From Comamonas sp. BIGb0124 (GTDB lineage Bacteria; Pseudomonadota; Gammaproteobacteria; Burkholderiales; Burkholderiaceae_C), in assembly GCF_003752175.1 (NCBI RefSeq), contig NZ_RJVF01000008.1, forward strand, positions 248,001 to 312,000: a stretch of 64,000 bases of DNA. The letters are read 5' to 3'. A model generated the notes under the pieces. The model did no database searches. It was not told where the DNA came from and saw only the letters and a program-made list of their open reading frames with translations. Of this stretch, positions 1 through 8,399 are shown piece by piece. Each line of letters opens with the position of its first letter. Position 1 is the first letter of the stretch. Both the position numbers and the translations under genes were made by a program.

Positions 1-12
1 GGATAATGGCTG

Positions 13-426
13 ATGCCTATCGAATTCGCTGCCTGGACCACACCTTTTGCCAATGCCGACGACGTCCGTATCCTGCAACTGGTCTATGACATCCAGGTCG
101 CCAGCCTCGACGACGGCCATCGGCACGAATGCCTGCACGTCGCGGTGCAGGTCATGGGCAACGACGATCAGTACGTGATCCACGCCGACTGCCATACCTA
201 CCGGCAGATCAACGAGTACGGTTTGCTGGCGTTGTGGGGCGCCTCCAAACGCACGCCGCGCCCTGCCGGCACCACGTTCAGGGCACGCAACCACGAGTGG
301 GGCCGCGAAAGTTTTCTGTCCTTCGAGCTCGAGACGGTCGACGGCTGGTCCTACTTCATCGCTTCGGAAACGAATTGCATCGAAATGCTCTGCCGGTCGC
401 GGCCCCGGGTCGAAAAACGGCCTTGA
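13..426 (+). CDS. Hypothetical protein, 137 aa
   Basis: Soluble protein with no signal peptide or membrane segment and balanced acidic/basic composition, typical of a real small cytoplasmic protein. I do not recognise the family. It ends about 100 bases before the likely start of the LysR regulator downstream, on the same strand, so it could be cotranscribed, but nothing ties it to malonate use. The window begins only 12 bases upstream of the ATG, so the start and any ribosome site cannot be judged. Confidence 0.6.
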   Translation: MPIEFAAWTTPFANADDVRILQLVYDIQVASLDDGHRHECLHVAVQVMGNDDQYVIHADCHTYRQINEYGLLALWGASKRTPRPAGTTFRARNHEWGRESFLSFELETVDGWSYFIASETNCIEMLCRSRPRVEKRP

Positions 427-529
427 ACCCCATGAAAGCCCTGACGCCGGTGGCGACGTGCAGCGACCAAACTCGCGCGGGGGTATGTTAGCGTCCGTAG
501 ACTCCCGGAACCCGCCCCACACTGCTCGA

Positions 530-1453
530 ATGGCCCACCTGCCTCCCCGCATCGACGACCAGATCACCTTCCGCAAGCTGGAAATGCTGCTGGCCTTTAT
601 CGACGCCGGCAACCTGGCGCGCGCCGCCGAGCGGCTGGACACCAGTGCCGTGAGTGTGCACCGTGCGCTGCGCACGCTCGAAGAAGCCATGCGCTGCCCT
701 TTGTTCCGCACCGAAGGCCGCAACCTGGTGCCGCTCGAGTCTGCACGGGTCCTGGCCGAGACCGCGCAAGAGGTGCTCGTGCAAATGGCGCGCGGGGTCG
801 ACGCCACACGCGAAGCCGGCGGCTATTCGGCCGAACTGATCCGCATCGGTTCGCTCTATTCCATGACCATCAAGGCGGTCCCGACGCTGCTCATCGACCT
901 CAAGGTGCGGCGGCCGCAGTTGCAGGCCGAACTGGTGCTCGGCTCCAACGCCCGTCTGATCGACAAGCTCAAGCAAGGCGATATCGACGCCGCCCTGATG
1001 GCCATTCCCGCCGACGAGCCGGCCCTCGAATCGCTGCCGCTGTTCGAGGACGAGATCTTTTTTGCGGCACCGGTGGGTTCGGGTTACGACACGCTCGACG
1101 CCGTCGACCTGCGCCAGTGCGTGAACGAACGGTTCGTGAGTCTGGGCGAAGGCTTTGCCACCTACGACGGTTTTCGCGACGCCTTTCGCCGGGCCGGTTT
1201 CGAGCCGAACGTCGTCATGCAGACAGACGATATCTTTTCGCTGATGAGCCTGGTCAGCGGCGGCATGGGCTGCACCCTGTTGCCCGGCCGGGTTCGACAG
1301 GTGTTCGCGGGCCGGATCCGCTTGCTGCCGCTGCAGGACGGCTTTGCCATGCGTCAGCAGATCGGTCTGAGTTTCCTGCGGGTCCGCGAGCGCGATCCCA
1401 ATCTGCTGGCGCTGCAGACCGTGTGCCGCACGGCGCGCATGGCTGCTTTCTGA
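530..1453 (+). CDS. mdcR: LysR-family regulator, probably MdcR of the malonate operon
   Basis: A LysR-type transcription factor of 307 aa. The N-terminal winged helix-turn-helix is visible about residues 10-70 (LAFIDAGNLARAAERL, then SVHRALRTLEE), followed by the effector-binding domain (QAELVLGSNARLIDKL, GMGCTLLPGRV). The open frame extends upstream to 458, but the ATG at 530 gives the usual LysR N-terminus a few residues before the HTH. It lies immediately upstream of, and in the same direction as, the malonate decarboxylase operon, the usual place of MdcR, the activator of mdc genes that responds to malonate. The role is inferred from position; the family is clear. Confidence 0.85.
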   Translation: MAHLPPRIDDQITFRKLEMLLAFIDAGNLARAAERLDTSAVSVHRALRTLEEAMRCPLFRTEGRNLVPLESARVLAETAQEVLVQMARGVDATREAGGYSAELIRIGSLYSMTIKAVPTLLIDLKVRRPQLQAELVLGSNARLIDKLKQGDIDAALMAIPADEPALESLPLFEDEIFFAAPVGSGYDTLDAVDLRQCVNERFVSLGEGFATYDGFRDAFRRAGFEPNVVMQTDDIFSLMSLVSGGMGCTLLPGRVRQVFAGRIRLLPLQDGFAMRQQIGLSFLRVRERDPNLLALQTVCRTARMAAF

Positions 1454-1485
1454 ACAACCGTCTTCTTTCCAGGGCTTACCCTCGC

Positions 1486-1518
1486 GCGTAAACCCTCGAC
1501 CTTTACGCCCAGCGTAAA
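1486..1518. promoter_or_regulatory. Candidate MdcR operator: three GCGTAAA half-sites
   Basis: Between mdcR and the carrier gene lie GCGTAAA (1486-1492), its inverse TTTACGC (1502-1508) and a third GCGTAAA (1512-1518). The first two form an inverted repeat with a 9-base gap and the last two one with a 3-base gap. Spaced inverted half-sites upstream of a LysR-controlled operon fit an activator binding region. Assignment to MdcR is inference. Confidence 0.5.
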
Positions 1519-1645
1519 AGTCCGACGCCGGGCTTGATTGATCGGGATGGGTCTGCTTCGTTATCGTGACGACGACACACCGCACCAGTGCGTGTGTCAT
1601 CACAAAAAGAACCCCCGGTTCCACAACGACGGAGACAAGACAACC

Positions 1646-3028
1646 ATGAATCCCCATTGGATTTCAATCGCGGTACTCGGCGCCATGTTCGTGCTGGCCA
1701 CTGCCCTGCCCATCAACATGGGCCTGATCGCATTTGCCGGCGCCTTTCTCGTCGGCACACTGGTGGCGGGGCTCAATGCCAAAGCCATCATGGGCGGCTT
1801 CCCGGCCGATCTGTTCCTGACCCTGGCCGGCATCACCTACCTGTTTGCGCTGGCGCAGAACAACGGCACCATCAACTGGCTGGTCCAACTGGCGGTACGC
1901 GCCGTGCGAGGACACATCGCCGCCATCCCCTGGGTGATGTTCTTCATCGCCGCAGGATTGACATCGGTCGGTGCGGTCAGCCCGGCGGCCGTGGCCATCA
2001 TCGCGCCCATTGCGTTGGGCTTCGCGCTGCAGTACGGCATCAATCCGCTGCTCATGGGCCTGCTGGTGATTCATGGTGCGCAGGGCGGCGGGTTCTCGCC
2101 GATCAGCATCTACGGCGGCATCACCAATCGCATCGTGGCCAATGCCGGCCTGCCGCTCAACGAAACCGCCACCATGCTGGCCAGCCTGGGCGTCAACCTC
2201 GGCGTGTCGATGCTGCTGTTCGTGATGATGGGCGGCCTGCGGCTCAAGCGCCAGCCGGCCGGCGCCGCGCGCGGCTCGGCTACGGCGATGCCCGCCGTGG
2301 GCCGTGCCGCGCACGGCCAGGGCGGCCCCCAGGTCTATGGCGATGCGGAGGGCGAATCGTTCGGCGAGGAGCGTGCCACGGCGCGCAGTCAACCCGGCGC
2401 ACTCACCGCTGCGGCCGATGCGAATGCCACCGAAGGCCAGCGCTGGTACCAGGTCATGACGCTGCTGGGGCTGGGCGTGCTGGCGGTGCTGACGCTGTTC
2501 TTCAAGCAAGACATCGGTTTTGTGTCGATCGTCATCGGCCTCGTGCTGACCCTGATGGCGCCCAATCTGCAGAAACGGGCGCTCGGGCAGGTGTCGTGGC
2601 CCGAGATCATGCTCATCGTCGGGGTCAGCACCTATGTCGGTGTGATGCAGAAAATGGGCACCATCGACTTCGTGGGTCACAGCGTGGCCGAGCTGGCATC
2701 GCCCCTGATGGCGGCCCTGCTGCTGCTGTTCGTGGGGGCCGTGGTGTCGGCGTTTGCTTCGTCGACCGCGGTGCTGGGCTCGCTGATCCCGCTGGCCGTG
2801 CCCTTCCTGCAGGGCGATGCGGGCGTCGGCGCGGTGGGCTTCATCGCCGCCATGGCGGTGTCTTCCACCATCGTCGACGTCAGCCCGTTCTCGACCAATG
2901 GCGCACTGGTGCTGGCCAGCGCCCGCGGCGTCGACCGCGACCGCTTTTTCCGCCAGCTCATGCTGTACGGGGGCGCGGTGACCGTGATCGCCCCGCTGGT
3001 GGTGTGGCTGATCTTCGTGGTGCTGTGA
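1646..3028 (+). CDS. matC: MatC-type malonate/dicarboxylate carrier
   Basis: Integral membrane protein of 460 aa with many hydrophobic helices. The N-terminus (ISIAVLGAMFVLATALPINMG, then the region around GGFPADLFLTLAGITYLFA) resembles the MatC N-terminal family of dicarboxylate carriers known from rhizobial malonate loci, and the second half repeats the fold. The ATG at 1646 is chosen over 1538 because a GGAGA ribosome site sits just before it and the hydrophobic N-terminus starts there. A long hydrophilic central loop (roughly residues 195-265) divides the two halves. It directly precedes mdcA, so it should import malonate for the decarboxylase. It takes the place of the MdcLM or MdcF transporters of other mdc operons. 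Confidence 0.8.
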   Translation: MNPHWISIAVLGAMFVLATALPINMGLIAFAGAFLVGTLVAGLNAKAIMGGFPADLFLTLAGITYLFALAQNNGTINWLVQLAVRAVRGHIAAIPWVMFFIAAGLTSVGAVSPAAVAIIAPIALGFALQYGINPLLMGLLVIHGAQGGGFSPISIYGGITNRIVANAGLPLNETATMLASLGVNLGVSMLLFVMMGGLRLKRQPAGAARGSATAMPAVGRAAHGQGGPQVYGDAEGESFGEERATARSQPGALTAAADANATEGQRWYQVMTLLGLGVLAVLTLFFKQDIGFVSIVIGLVLTLMAPNLQKRALGQVSWPEIMLIVGVSTYVGVMQKMGTIDFVGHSVAELASPLMAALLLLFVGAVVSAFASSTAVLGSLIPLAVPFLQGDAGVGAVGFIAAMAVSSTIVDVSPFSTNGALVLASARGVDRDRFFRQLMLYGGAVTVIAPLVVWLIFVVL

Positions 3029-3074
3029 TGGCAAGCCACGACATCCGATTCTCAGGACTGGAGATGCAACCGAC

Positions 3075-4757
3075 ATGACGAGCAGAGACTGGAACACCCA
3101 ATCCCGCAACCGCAGCGATCGCCTGGCGCGCGCTGCCGAAGTGCTGGGCCCACGCATGCAGGGCAAGAGCGTGGCGACCGAGGCGGTCGGCATGCTGCTG
3201 GACGCCGTGCTGCGGCCAGGCGACCGGGTCTGCCTGGAGGGCAACAACCAGAAGCAGGCCGATTTCCTCGCAGAGGCGCTGGTGGGGCTGGACCCGAAGC
3301 GCATCAACGGCCTGCACATGGTGCAGTCCGTGCTCGCCCTGCCCGAGCACCTCGACGTGTTCGAGAAAGGCCTGGCCAATCGCCTGGACTTCAGCTTCTC
3401 GGGGCCGCAAGGCGCACGGCTGGCCCGGCTGGCCTCGGCAGGACGCATCAACATCGGGGCCATCCACACCTACCTCGAACTGTTTGCCCGCTATTTCGTC
3501 GACCTCACGCCGCAGGTGGCCCTGGTCGCCGCGCAGGCCGCGGACGCGCAGGGCAACCTGTACACCGGTCCGAACACCGAAGACACACCGGCCATCGTCG
3601 AAGCCACCGCGTTCAAGGGCGGCATCGTGATCGCTCAAGTGAACGAGCTGGTCGATGGCACCACCACCCGGCTGCCCCGCATCGACATCCCCGCCGACTG
3701 GGTCAGTTTTGTCGTGCCGGCTCCCCGGCCGCACTTCATCGAACCGCTCTTCACGCGCGATCCGGCCCAGATCAGCGAAATCCAGGTGCTGATGGCCATG
3801 ATGGCCATCAAAGGCGTGTACGCCGAGTACGGCGTGCAGCGGCTCAACCATGGCATCGGTTTCGACACCGCCGCCATCGAGCTGCTGCTGCCGACCTATG
3901 GCGAATCGCTCGGTCTCAAGGGCAAGATCGCGCAGCACTGGGCCCTCAATCCGCACCCGGCCCTGATCCCGGCCATCGAAGCCGGCTGGGTGTCGTCGGT
4001 GCATTCGTTCGGCTCGGAATTGGGCATGGAGAACTACATCCGTGCACGCTCGGACGTGTTCTTCACCGGCCCGGACGGCAGCCTGCGCAGCAACCGTGCG
4101 TTCTGCCAGGCCGCCGGCCACTATGCCTGCGATCTCTTCATCGGCTCGACGCTGCAGATGGACCTCGACGCCAACAGCTCGACCGCCACGCTGGGGCGCA
4201 TTGCCGGTTTCGGCGGAGCCCCCAACATGGGCGCCGACGCCCGCGGCCGGCGCCATGCCAGCCCGGCCTGGCTCAAGGCCGGCGAGCAGGCACGCGCCGG
4301 CCGTCAGGGTGCCAGCGGTACGCCGCGCGGCCAGAAGCTGGTGGTGCAGATGGTGGAGACGTTCCGCGAGCACATGCAGCCCGCCTTTGTCGAGCGGCTC
4401 GACGCCTGGACGCTGCAGGAACAGGCCGGCATGGACCTGCCGCCCATCATGATCTATGGCGAGGACGTGACGCACGTGATCACCGAGGAAGGCATTGCCA
4501 ACCTGCTGCTGTGCCGCAACGACGAGGAACGCCAGCAGGCCATCCGGGGCGTGGCCGGCTATACCGCGGTCGGACTGGCCCGCGATCACCGCATGGTCGA
4601 GAACCTGCGCGACCGGGGCATCGTCCGGCGCGCGCAGGACCTGGGCATCGACCCCAGGCAGGCCAGCCGCAACCTGCTGGCCGCGCGCGGCATGCGTGAC
4701 CTGGTGCGGGCCTCCGGCGGCCTCTATCAGCCGCCCAAGCGTTTTCGCAACTGGTGA
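3075..4757 (+). CDS. mdcA: Malonate decarboxylase alpha subunit (acetyl-S-ACP:malonate ACP transferase)
   Basis: 560 aa, the expected size of MdcA. This cytoplasmic subunit exchanges the acetyl group on the acyl carrier protein for malonate, giving malonyl-S-ACP and acetate. The sequence begins with the family signature around RLARAAEVLGPRMQGKSV and keeps the CoA-transferase-like features NIGAIHTYLELFARYFVDL and GFGGAPNMGADARGRRHASP. It is the first enzyme gene of the mdcACDEGBH run and follows the carrier gene by 46 bases. Enzyme complex and operon context agree, so the call is secure. Confidence 0.95.
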   Translation: MTSRDWNTQSRNRSDRLARAAEVLGPRMQGKSVATEAVGMLLDAVLRPGDRVCLEGNNQKQADFLAEALVGLDPKRINGLHMVQSVLALPEHLDVFEKGLANRLDFSFSGPQGARLARLASAGRINIGAIHTYLELFARYFVDLTPQVALVAAQAADAQGNLYTGPNTEDTPAIVEATAFKGGIVIAQVNELVDGTTTRLPRIDIPADWVSFVVPAPRPHFIEPLFTRDPAQISEIQVLMAMMAIKGVYAEYGVQRLNHGIGFDTAAIELLLPTYGESLGLKGKIAQHWALNPHPALIPAIEAGWVSSVHSFGSELGMENYIRARSDVFFTGPDGSLRSNRAFCQAAGHYACDLFIGSTLQMDLDANSSTATLGRIAGFGGAPNMGADARGRRHASPAWLKAGEQARAGRQGASGTPRGQKLVVQMVETFREHMQPAFVERLDAWTLQEQAGMDLPPIMIYGEDVTHVITEEGIANLLLCRNDEERQQAIRGVAGYTAVGLARDHRMVENLRDRGIVRRAQDLGIDPRQASRNLLAARGMRDLVRASGGLYQPPKRFRNW

Positions 4758-4801
4758 GCCCGGCGGTCTACGTCCCGGGTCCATCGATCGGAGAAACAAA
4801 G

Positions 4802-5149
4802 ATGAGTCAAGACATTCCCGCAGGGCTCGAAGCCCTGGATTTCCATCTGACCGGCGGCCGGCCGGTGGCCGCATTCGAGCCCATCCTGGTCGGCGTCGTC
4901 GGTTCGGGCAACCTCGAGGTTCTGCTCGAGGCCGCCGACGCCACCGACTGCCACATCCACGTCGACACGTCGGCGCGTGGTTTCGGCACCATCTGGCAGG
5001 CCGTCGTGCAGGATTTCCATGGCCGGCATGCGCTGGCCGGCGTACGCCTGTCCATCAACGACATGGGGGCGACACCTGCCGTGGTCAGCCTGCGCCTGGA
5101 CCAGGCCGTGGCCGAGTTGACCGATCGAGCCCAAGGAGGTCAACCATGA
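4802..5149 (+). CDS. mdcC: Malonate decarboxylase acyl carrier protein (delta subunit)
   Basis: Small acyl carrier subunit of 115 aa that carries the 2'-(5''-phosphoribosyl)-3'-dephospho-CoA prosthetic group. The modified serine is expected in VGSGNLEVL, here Ser35, matching the VGSGDLEV motif of known MdcC. The start at 4802 is preceded by GGAGAAAC and gives the normal length; the open frame reaches 4754 but that extension has no family resemblance. Its stop overlaps the mdcD start. Confidence 0.93.
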   Translation: MSQDIPAGLEALDFHLTGGRPVAAFEPILVGVVGSGNLEVLLEAADATDCHIHVDTSARGFGTIWQAVVQDFHGRHALAGVRLSINDMGATPAVVSLRLDQAVAELTDRAQGGQP

Positions 5150-6066
5150 TGCGCGACGCCACGAGCTATGTCGAATGCACGGCCCGCGAACGCCTGCAGG
5201 CGCTGCTGGACGCCGGCACGTTCCACGAATGGCTGCCCCCGGCCCTGCGCCTCACCAGCCCTCACCTGGCCCAACTGGGCGTGCCGTCGGCGTTCGACGA
5301 CGGCATCGTCATCGGCCGTGCGAAGATCGACGGCCTGCCCATCTTCGTCGCGGCGCAGGAAGGCGCATTCATGGGCGGCGGTGTCGGCGAACTGCACGGC
5401 GCCAAGCTGGCCGGACTGCTGCGCCGGGCCCAGCGGGACCGCCCTGCGGGTGTCCTCCTCCTGGCCGAGTCGGGCGGAGTCCGCTTGCACGAGGCCAACG
5501 CCGGCCTGATCGCGGTATCCGAAGTGATGCGTGCGCTGCTCGATCTGCGCGCTGCGGGCATCCCCACGGTGGTGCTCATCGGCGGCGCCAACGGGTGTTT
5601 CGGCGGCATGGGCATCGTGGCGCGCTGTGCCAACCATGTGGTGATGAGCGACATCGGCCGGCTGGCCATGTCGGGCCCGGAAGTGATCGAGGCCAGCCAT
5701 GGCGTCGACGAATACGACGCCCGCGACCGGGCGCTCGTCTGGCGCACCTGCGGCGGCAAACACCGCTGGCTCACAGGCGACTGCGACACGCTGGTCGACG
5801 ACGACGTGACGGCCTTCCGCACTGCCGCGGCGCAAGCCTTGCGGTCGCCGGCACGCGGCCCCGTCGGGCCGGACGCACTGGAGGCCGAACACGCCCTGCT
5901 GCTGCGCCGCCTGAATGCCGTGCCCCTGGCGCGCTGGGGATCGGACGGCGACGAGGCCACGGCACTGTGGCAAGCCATCGGGGTCGCCGGGGCCGATCGC
6001 ATCCCCGAACTCGATGTGGCCGACGTCCGGGCCCTGCGCCCCGACGCACTGAAGACTGGAGCTTGA
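5146..6066 (+). CDS. mdcD: Malonate decarboxylase beta subunit
   Basis: 306 aa. With MdcE it forms the decarboxylase that converts malonyl-S-ACP to acetyl-S-ACP and CO2 without biotin. The crotonase-like carboxyltransferase fold shows in FVAAQEGAFMGGGVGELHGA, GVLLLAESGGVRLHEANAG and GGANGCFGGMGI. The gene begins at ATGATG; the first ATG overlaps the mdcC stop (ATGA) and an AAGGAGG site lies 6-9 bases upstream, indicating translational coupling. Either of the two adjacent ATGs could start the protein. Confidence 0.93.
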   Translation: MMRDATSYVECTARERLQALLDAGTFHEWLPPALRLTSPHLAQLGVPSAFDDGIVIGRAKIDGLPIFVAAQEGAFMGGGVGELHGAKLAGLLRRAQRDRPAGVLLLAESGGVRLHEANAGLIAVSEVMRALLDLRAAGIPTVVLIGGANGCFGGMGIVARCANHVVMSDIGRLAMSGPEVIEASHGVDEYDARDRALVWRTCGGKHRWLTGDCDTLVDDDVTAFRTAAAQALRSPARGPVGPDALEAEHALLLRRLNAVPLARWGSDGDEATALWQAIGVAGADRIPELDVADVRALRPDALKTGA

Positions 6067-6068
6067 CG

Positions 6069-6770
6069 ATGCACTGGAACACACTGGCCGAACAACTGTT
6101 CGACTCCCCCCACCGCATCGAGGCCGACGCGCTGCTGTTGCGCGGCAGCGCCGACATCGACGGCCGTGCCGTCACGGTCGTAGGCACCACCGAACATGCC
6201 CCCATCGGCGTGGCACTGGCCCTGGCCCAGGCGCGTGTGGTGCTCGACACCGTGAAGCAGCATCCGGGGCGGCCGATCCTGCTGCTGGTCGACACACAGG
6301 GCCAGCAACTGCGACGGCGCGACGAACTCCTGGGCATCAACCGGGCCATGGCCCACTTGGGCATGGCCATCGACTTTGCCCGCCGGCAGGGCCACACCGT
6401 CCTGGGACTGGTCTACGACCAGGCCCTTTCGGGCGGGTTCATCACCTCCGGCCTGATTGCCGATGGCTGTTATGCGCTGCCCGAAGCCGAGATCCGCGTG
6501 ATGCGCATTCCGGCCATGGCCCGGGTCACCAAGTTGCCCGAGGCCACACTCGAGGCGCTGTCGGTCGGCAACCCGGTGTTCGCGCCGGGCGTCGACAACT
6601 ATGTCGCCATGGGCGGCGTGCGGGCCTTGTGGCGTGGCGACTTGAAAGCCGCCCTGCGCCAAGCCCTGCAGGACACGCCTGCCGAAGACACACGAGCCCG
6701 GGACGGCCAGGTGCGCGGCGGCCGACGCATGGCCGCCGATGTGATCCAGCGTGTGCTGGACGCCGATTGA
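6069..6770 (+). CDS. mdcE: Malonate decarboxylase gamma subunit
   Basis: 233 aa, partner of MdcD in the decarboxylase. Family features include LLLVDTQGQQLRRRDELLG and VYDQALSGGFITSGLIADG, which belong to the carboxyltransferase half that builds the oxyanion holes. Only two bases separate it from mdcD. The open frame continues far upstream in another frame over mdcD, but the MHWNTL start at 6069 is the only one giving a family-sized protein. Confidence 0.93.
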   Translation: MHWNTLAEQLFDSPHRIEADALLLRGSADIDGRAVTVVGTTEHAPIGVALALAQARVVLDTVKQHPGRPILLLVDTQGQQLRRRDELLGINRAMAHLGMAIDFARRQGHTVLGLVYDQALSGGFITSGLIADGCYALPEAEIRVMRIPAMARVTKLPEATLEALSVGNPVFAPGVDNYVAMGGVRALWRGDLKAALRQALQDTPAEDTRARDGQVRGGRRMAADVIQRVLDAD

Positions 6771-6780
6771 GGACCGCACC

Positions 6781-7506
6781 ATGGCTGTCGCATTACGCCG
6801 CCATCAACTCGTCTATCTGGGCCGGCCCGCCTGGAGTGCCATTCTGTCCCGGAGCTGGGACAGTTCGGCCAGGGCCTGCCTGACCCACTGGTCCAGCCAT
6901 GCATTGCCGCTGGTGGTCACACGGCAGACGGACGTGCCCCAGCCCGGCGGCGACGATGTCGTGGCCCTCGGGCTGCCTGCGCCGTTGCGCTGGGACAAGC
7001 GTCGACTCGCGCTGCAGGTGGCCCGCCGCGACATCCTGTGGTTCGACGAGTTTCCGCGCGCCAATCAGGTCACATCCCTGCTTCCGGCATCCGCCCAGCC
7101 CGGATGGCGCCGGCTGTGCGCCGAGCTCGAAACCCTGCGTCTTCCGGCACGTGCCTACGGCAGCCACGGCTGGCAATGGCTGAGCGGGCTCGACCATGTG
7201 CGGCCGCAGTCCGATATCGATCTGTGGCTGGGCGTGCAGGATGCGCAACAGGCCGATGCCGCCTGCCGCGTGTTGACGCGCCACACGCAGCAGGCGCACG
7301 CCCGCATGCCAAGGCTCGACGGTGAACTGCTGTGGTCGGACGGCACGGCCGTGGCCTGGCGTGAGTGGCAGGCCTGGCGTGCCGGAGCGACACCCGCCAT
7401 TCTGGTGAAACGCCTCGCACAGACCGGCCTGGCCCGCCGGCCCTTCTGGCCCGATGCACCCGGCGAGACCGTTCCCGACATCCGCCTGCAGGGAGCGATG
7501 CCATGA
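6781..7506 (+). CDS. mdcG: Phosphoribosyl-dephospho-CoA transferase
   Basis: 241 aa nucleotidyltransferase that attaches the phosphoribosyl-dephospho-CoA group to the MdcC serine, turning the apo-carrier into the holo-form. The polymerase-beta-like motif is seen in AYGSHGWQWLSGL followed by SDIDLWLGV, with the two metal-binding aspartates. The ATG at 6781 follows a TGAGGAC ribosome site just after the mdcE stop. Its stop overlaps the mdcB start (ATGA). Confidence 0.9.
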   Translation: MAVALRRHQLVYLGRPAWSAILSRSWDSSARACLTHWSSHALPLVVTRQTDVPQPGGDDVVALGLPAPLRWDKRRLALQVARRDILWFDEFPRANQVTSLLPASAQPGWRRLCAELETLRLPARAYGSHGWQWLSGLDHVRPQSDIDLWLGVQDAQQADAACRVLTRHTQQAHARMPRLDGELLWSDGTAVAWREWQAWRAGATPAILVKRLAQTGLARRPFWPDAPGETVPDIRLQGAMP

Positions 7507-8399
7507 ACTGGGCCCTGCATGTTTCGGCGTCGCTGCCGTTTTTCACTGCGCCGTCGCAGGCCGATGCCGGCATCCTCGCCCCGCAGGCACAGGCCGTGGG
7601 CCGGGCGGCTGCACGGGCGCTCTACGACGAGCTGGCCTTGGCCCCCAAGCCGGGACTCGTTTCGTTTGCCGACAACGGCAGCCATGACGACATGGATGCC
7701 CACACCTTCATGCGCAGCATCTTTGCGCTGCGCCCCTATTACGAGCGCATCACGGCGCTGGGCATGGCCCGTGCGCCGTTTGCCGCGCTGGAGCGCTGCG
7801 GCATCGAGGCCGAACGCCACATGCTGGCAGCCACCGGTGGCATCAACACGCATCGAGGCGCCATCTTCATGCTGGGCCTGCTGTGCGCGGCGGCCGGCGT
7901 GCTCATCGGCCAGGGGCAGCCCCTGGACGCAAGCGCCTTGCGCCAGGCCCTGCTGACGCAATGGGGCGACGCATTGAGCACACGCGCAGACCGCACACCG
8001 ACCTTGCCCGGCGGCATGGCCTCGGCCCGGCTTGGCCTGCGCAGCGCCGGTCGCGAAGCCGCGCTCGGCCTGCCCACCCTGTTCGAAACCGCCCTGCCCG
8101 CCTGGCAGCAGGCCGAGAGGAGCGGACTGGCACCCCACGCCGTGCGGCTGCAGACCCTGTTCTCCGTCATGGCCGTGCTCGACGATGCCAATCTGGCCCA
8201 CCGCGGTGGCCTGTCAGGCTTGGCCCATGCCCGCGCCGCTGCCCAGGCTTTCCTGGCGCACGGCGGTGCAGGCCGAGCCGACGCCCAGAAACAGGCCTGG
8301 GCCGTGCACCGGGATTTCGTGGCCCGCCGGCTTTCGCCCGGAGGGGCTGCCGACACCTTGGCCGCTGCCTGCTGGCTGCACCGTGTACAGGACCGATGA
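7503..8399 (+). CDS. mdcB: Triphosphoribosyl-dephospho-CoA synthase
   Basis: 298 aa member of the CitG/MdcB family. It makes the prosthetic-group precursor 2'-(5''-triphosphoribosyl)-3'-dephospho-CoA from ATP and dephospho-CoA. The family signatures are ALAPKPGLVSFADNGSHDDM and GGINTHRGAIFMLGLLCAAAG. The start at 7503 overlaps the mdcG stop and removes a long unrelated upstream extension of the open frame. It works with MdcG and MdcC. Confidence 0.92.
   Translation: MNWALHVSASLPFFTAPSQADAGILAPQAQAVGRAAARALYDELALAPKPGLVSFADNGSHDDMDAHTFMRSIFALRPYYERITALGMARAPFAALERCGIEAERHMLAATGGINTHRGAIFMLGLLCAAAGVLIGQGQPLDASALRQALLTQWGDALSTRADRTPTLPGGMASARLGLRSAGREAALGLPTLFETALPAWQQAERSGLAPHAVRLQTLFSVMAVLDDANLAHRGGLSGLAHARAAAQAFLAHGGAGRADAQKQAWAVHRDFVARRLSPGGAADTLAAACWLHRVQDR

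Noticed and set aside
1664-3469. Long minus-strand open frame opposite matC and mdcA
   Set aside because: Rich in His, Gln, Arg and Ala with no motif; it is the antisense of two clear genes in high-GC DNA.
2958-4874. 638-codon minus-strand frame opposite mdcA
   Set aside because: No recognisable domain, composition typical of antisense shadow, and it crosses the boundaries of the real genes.
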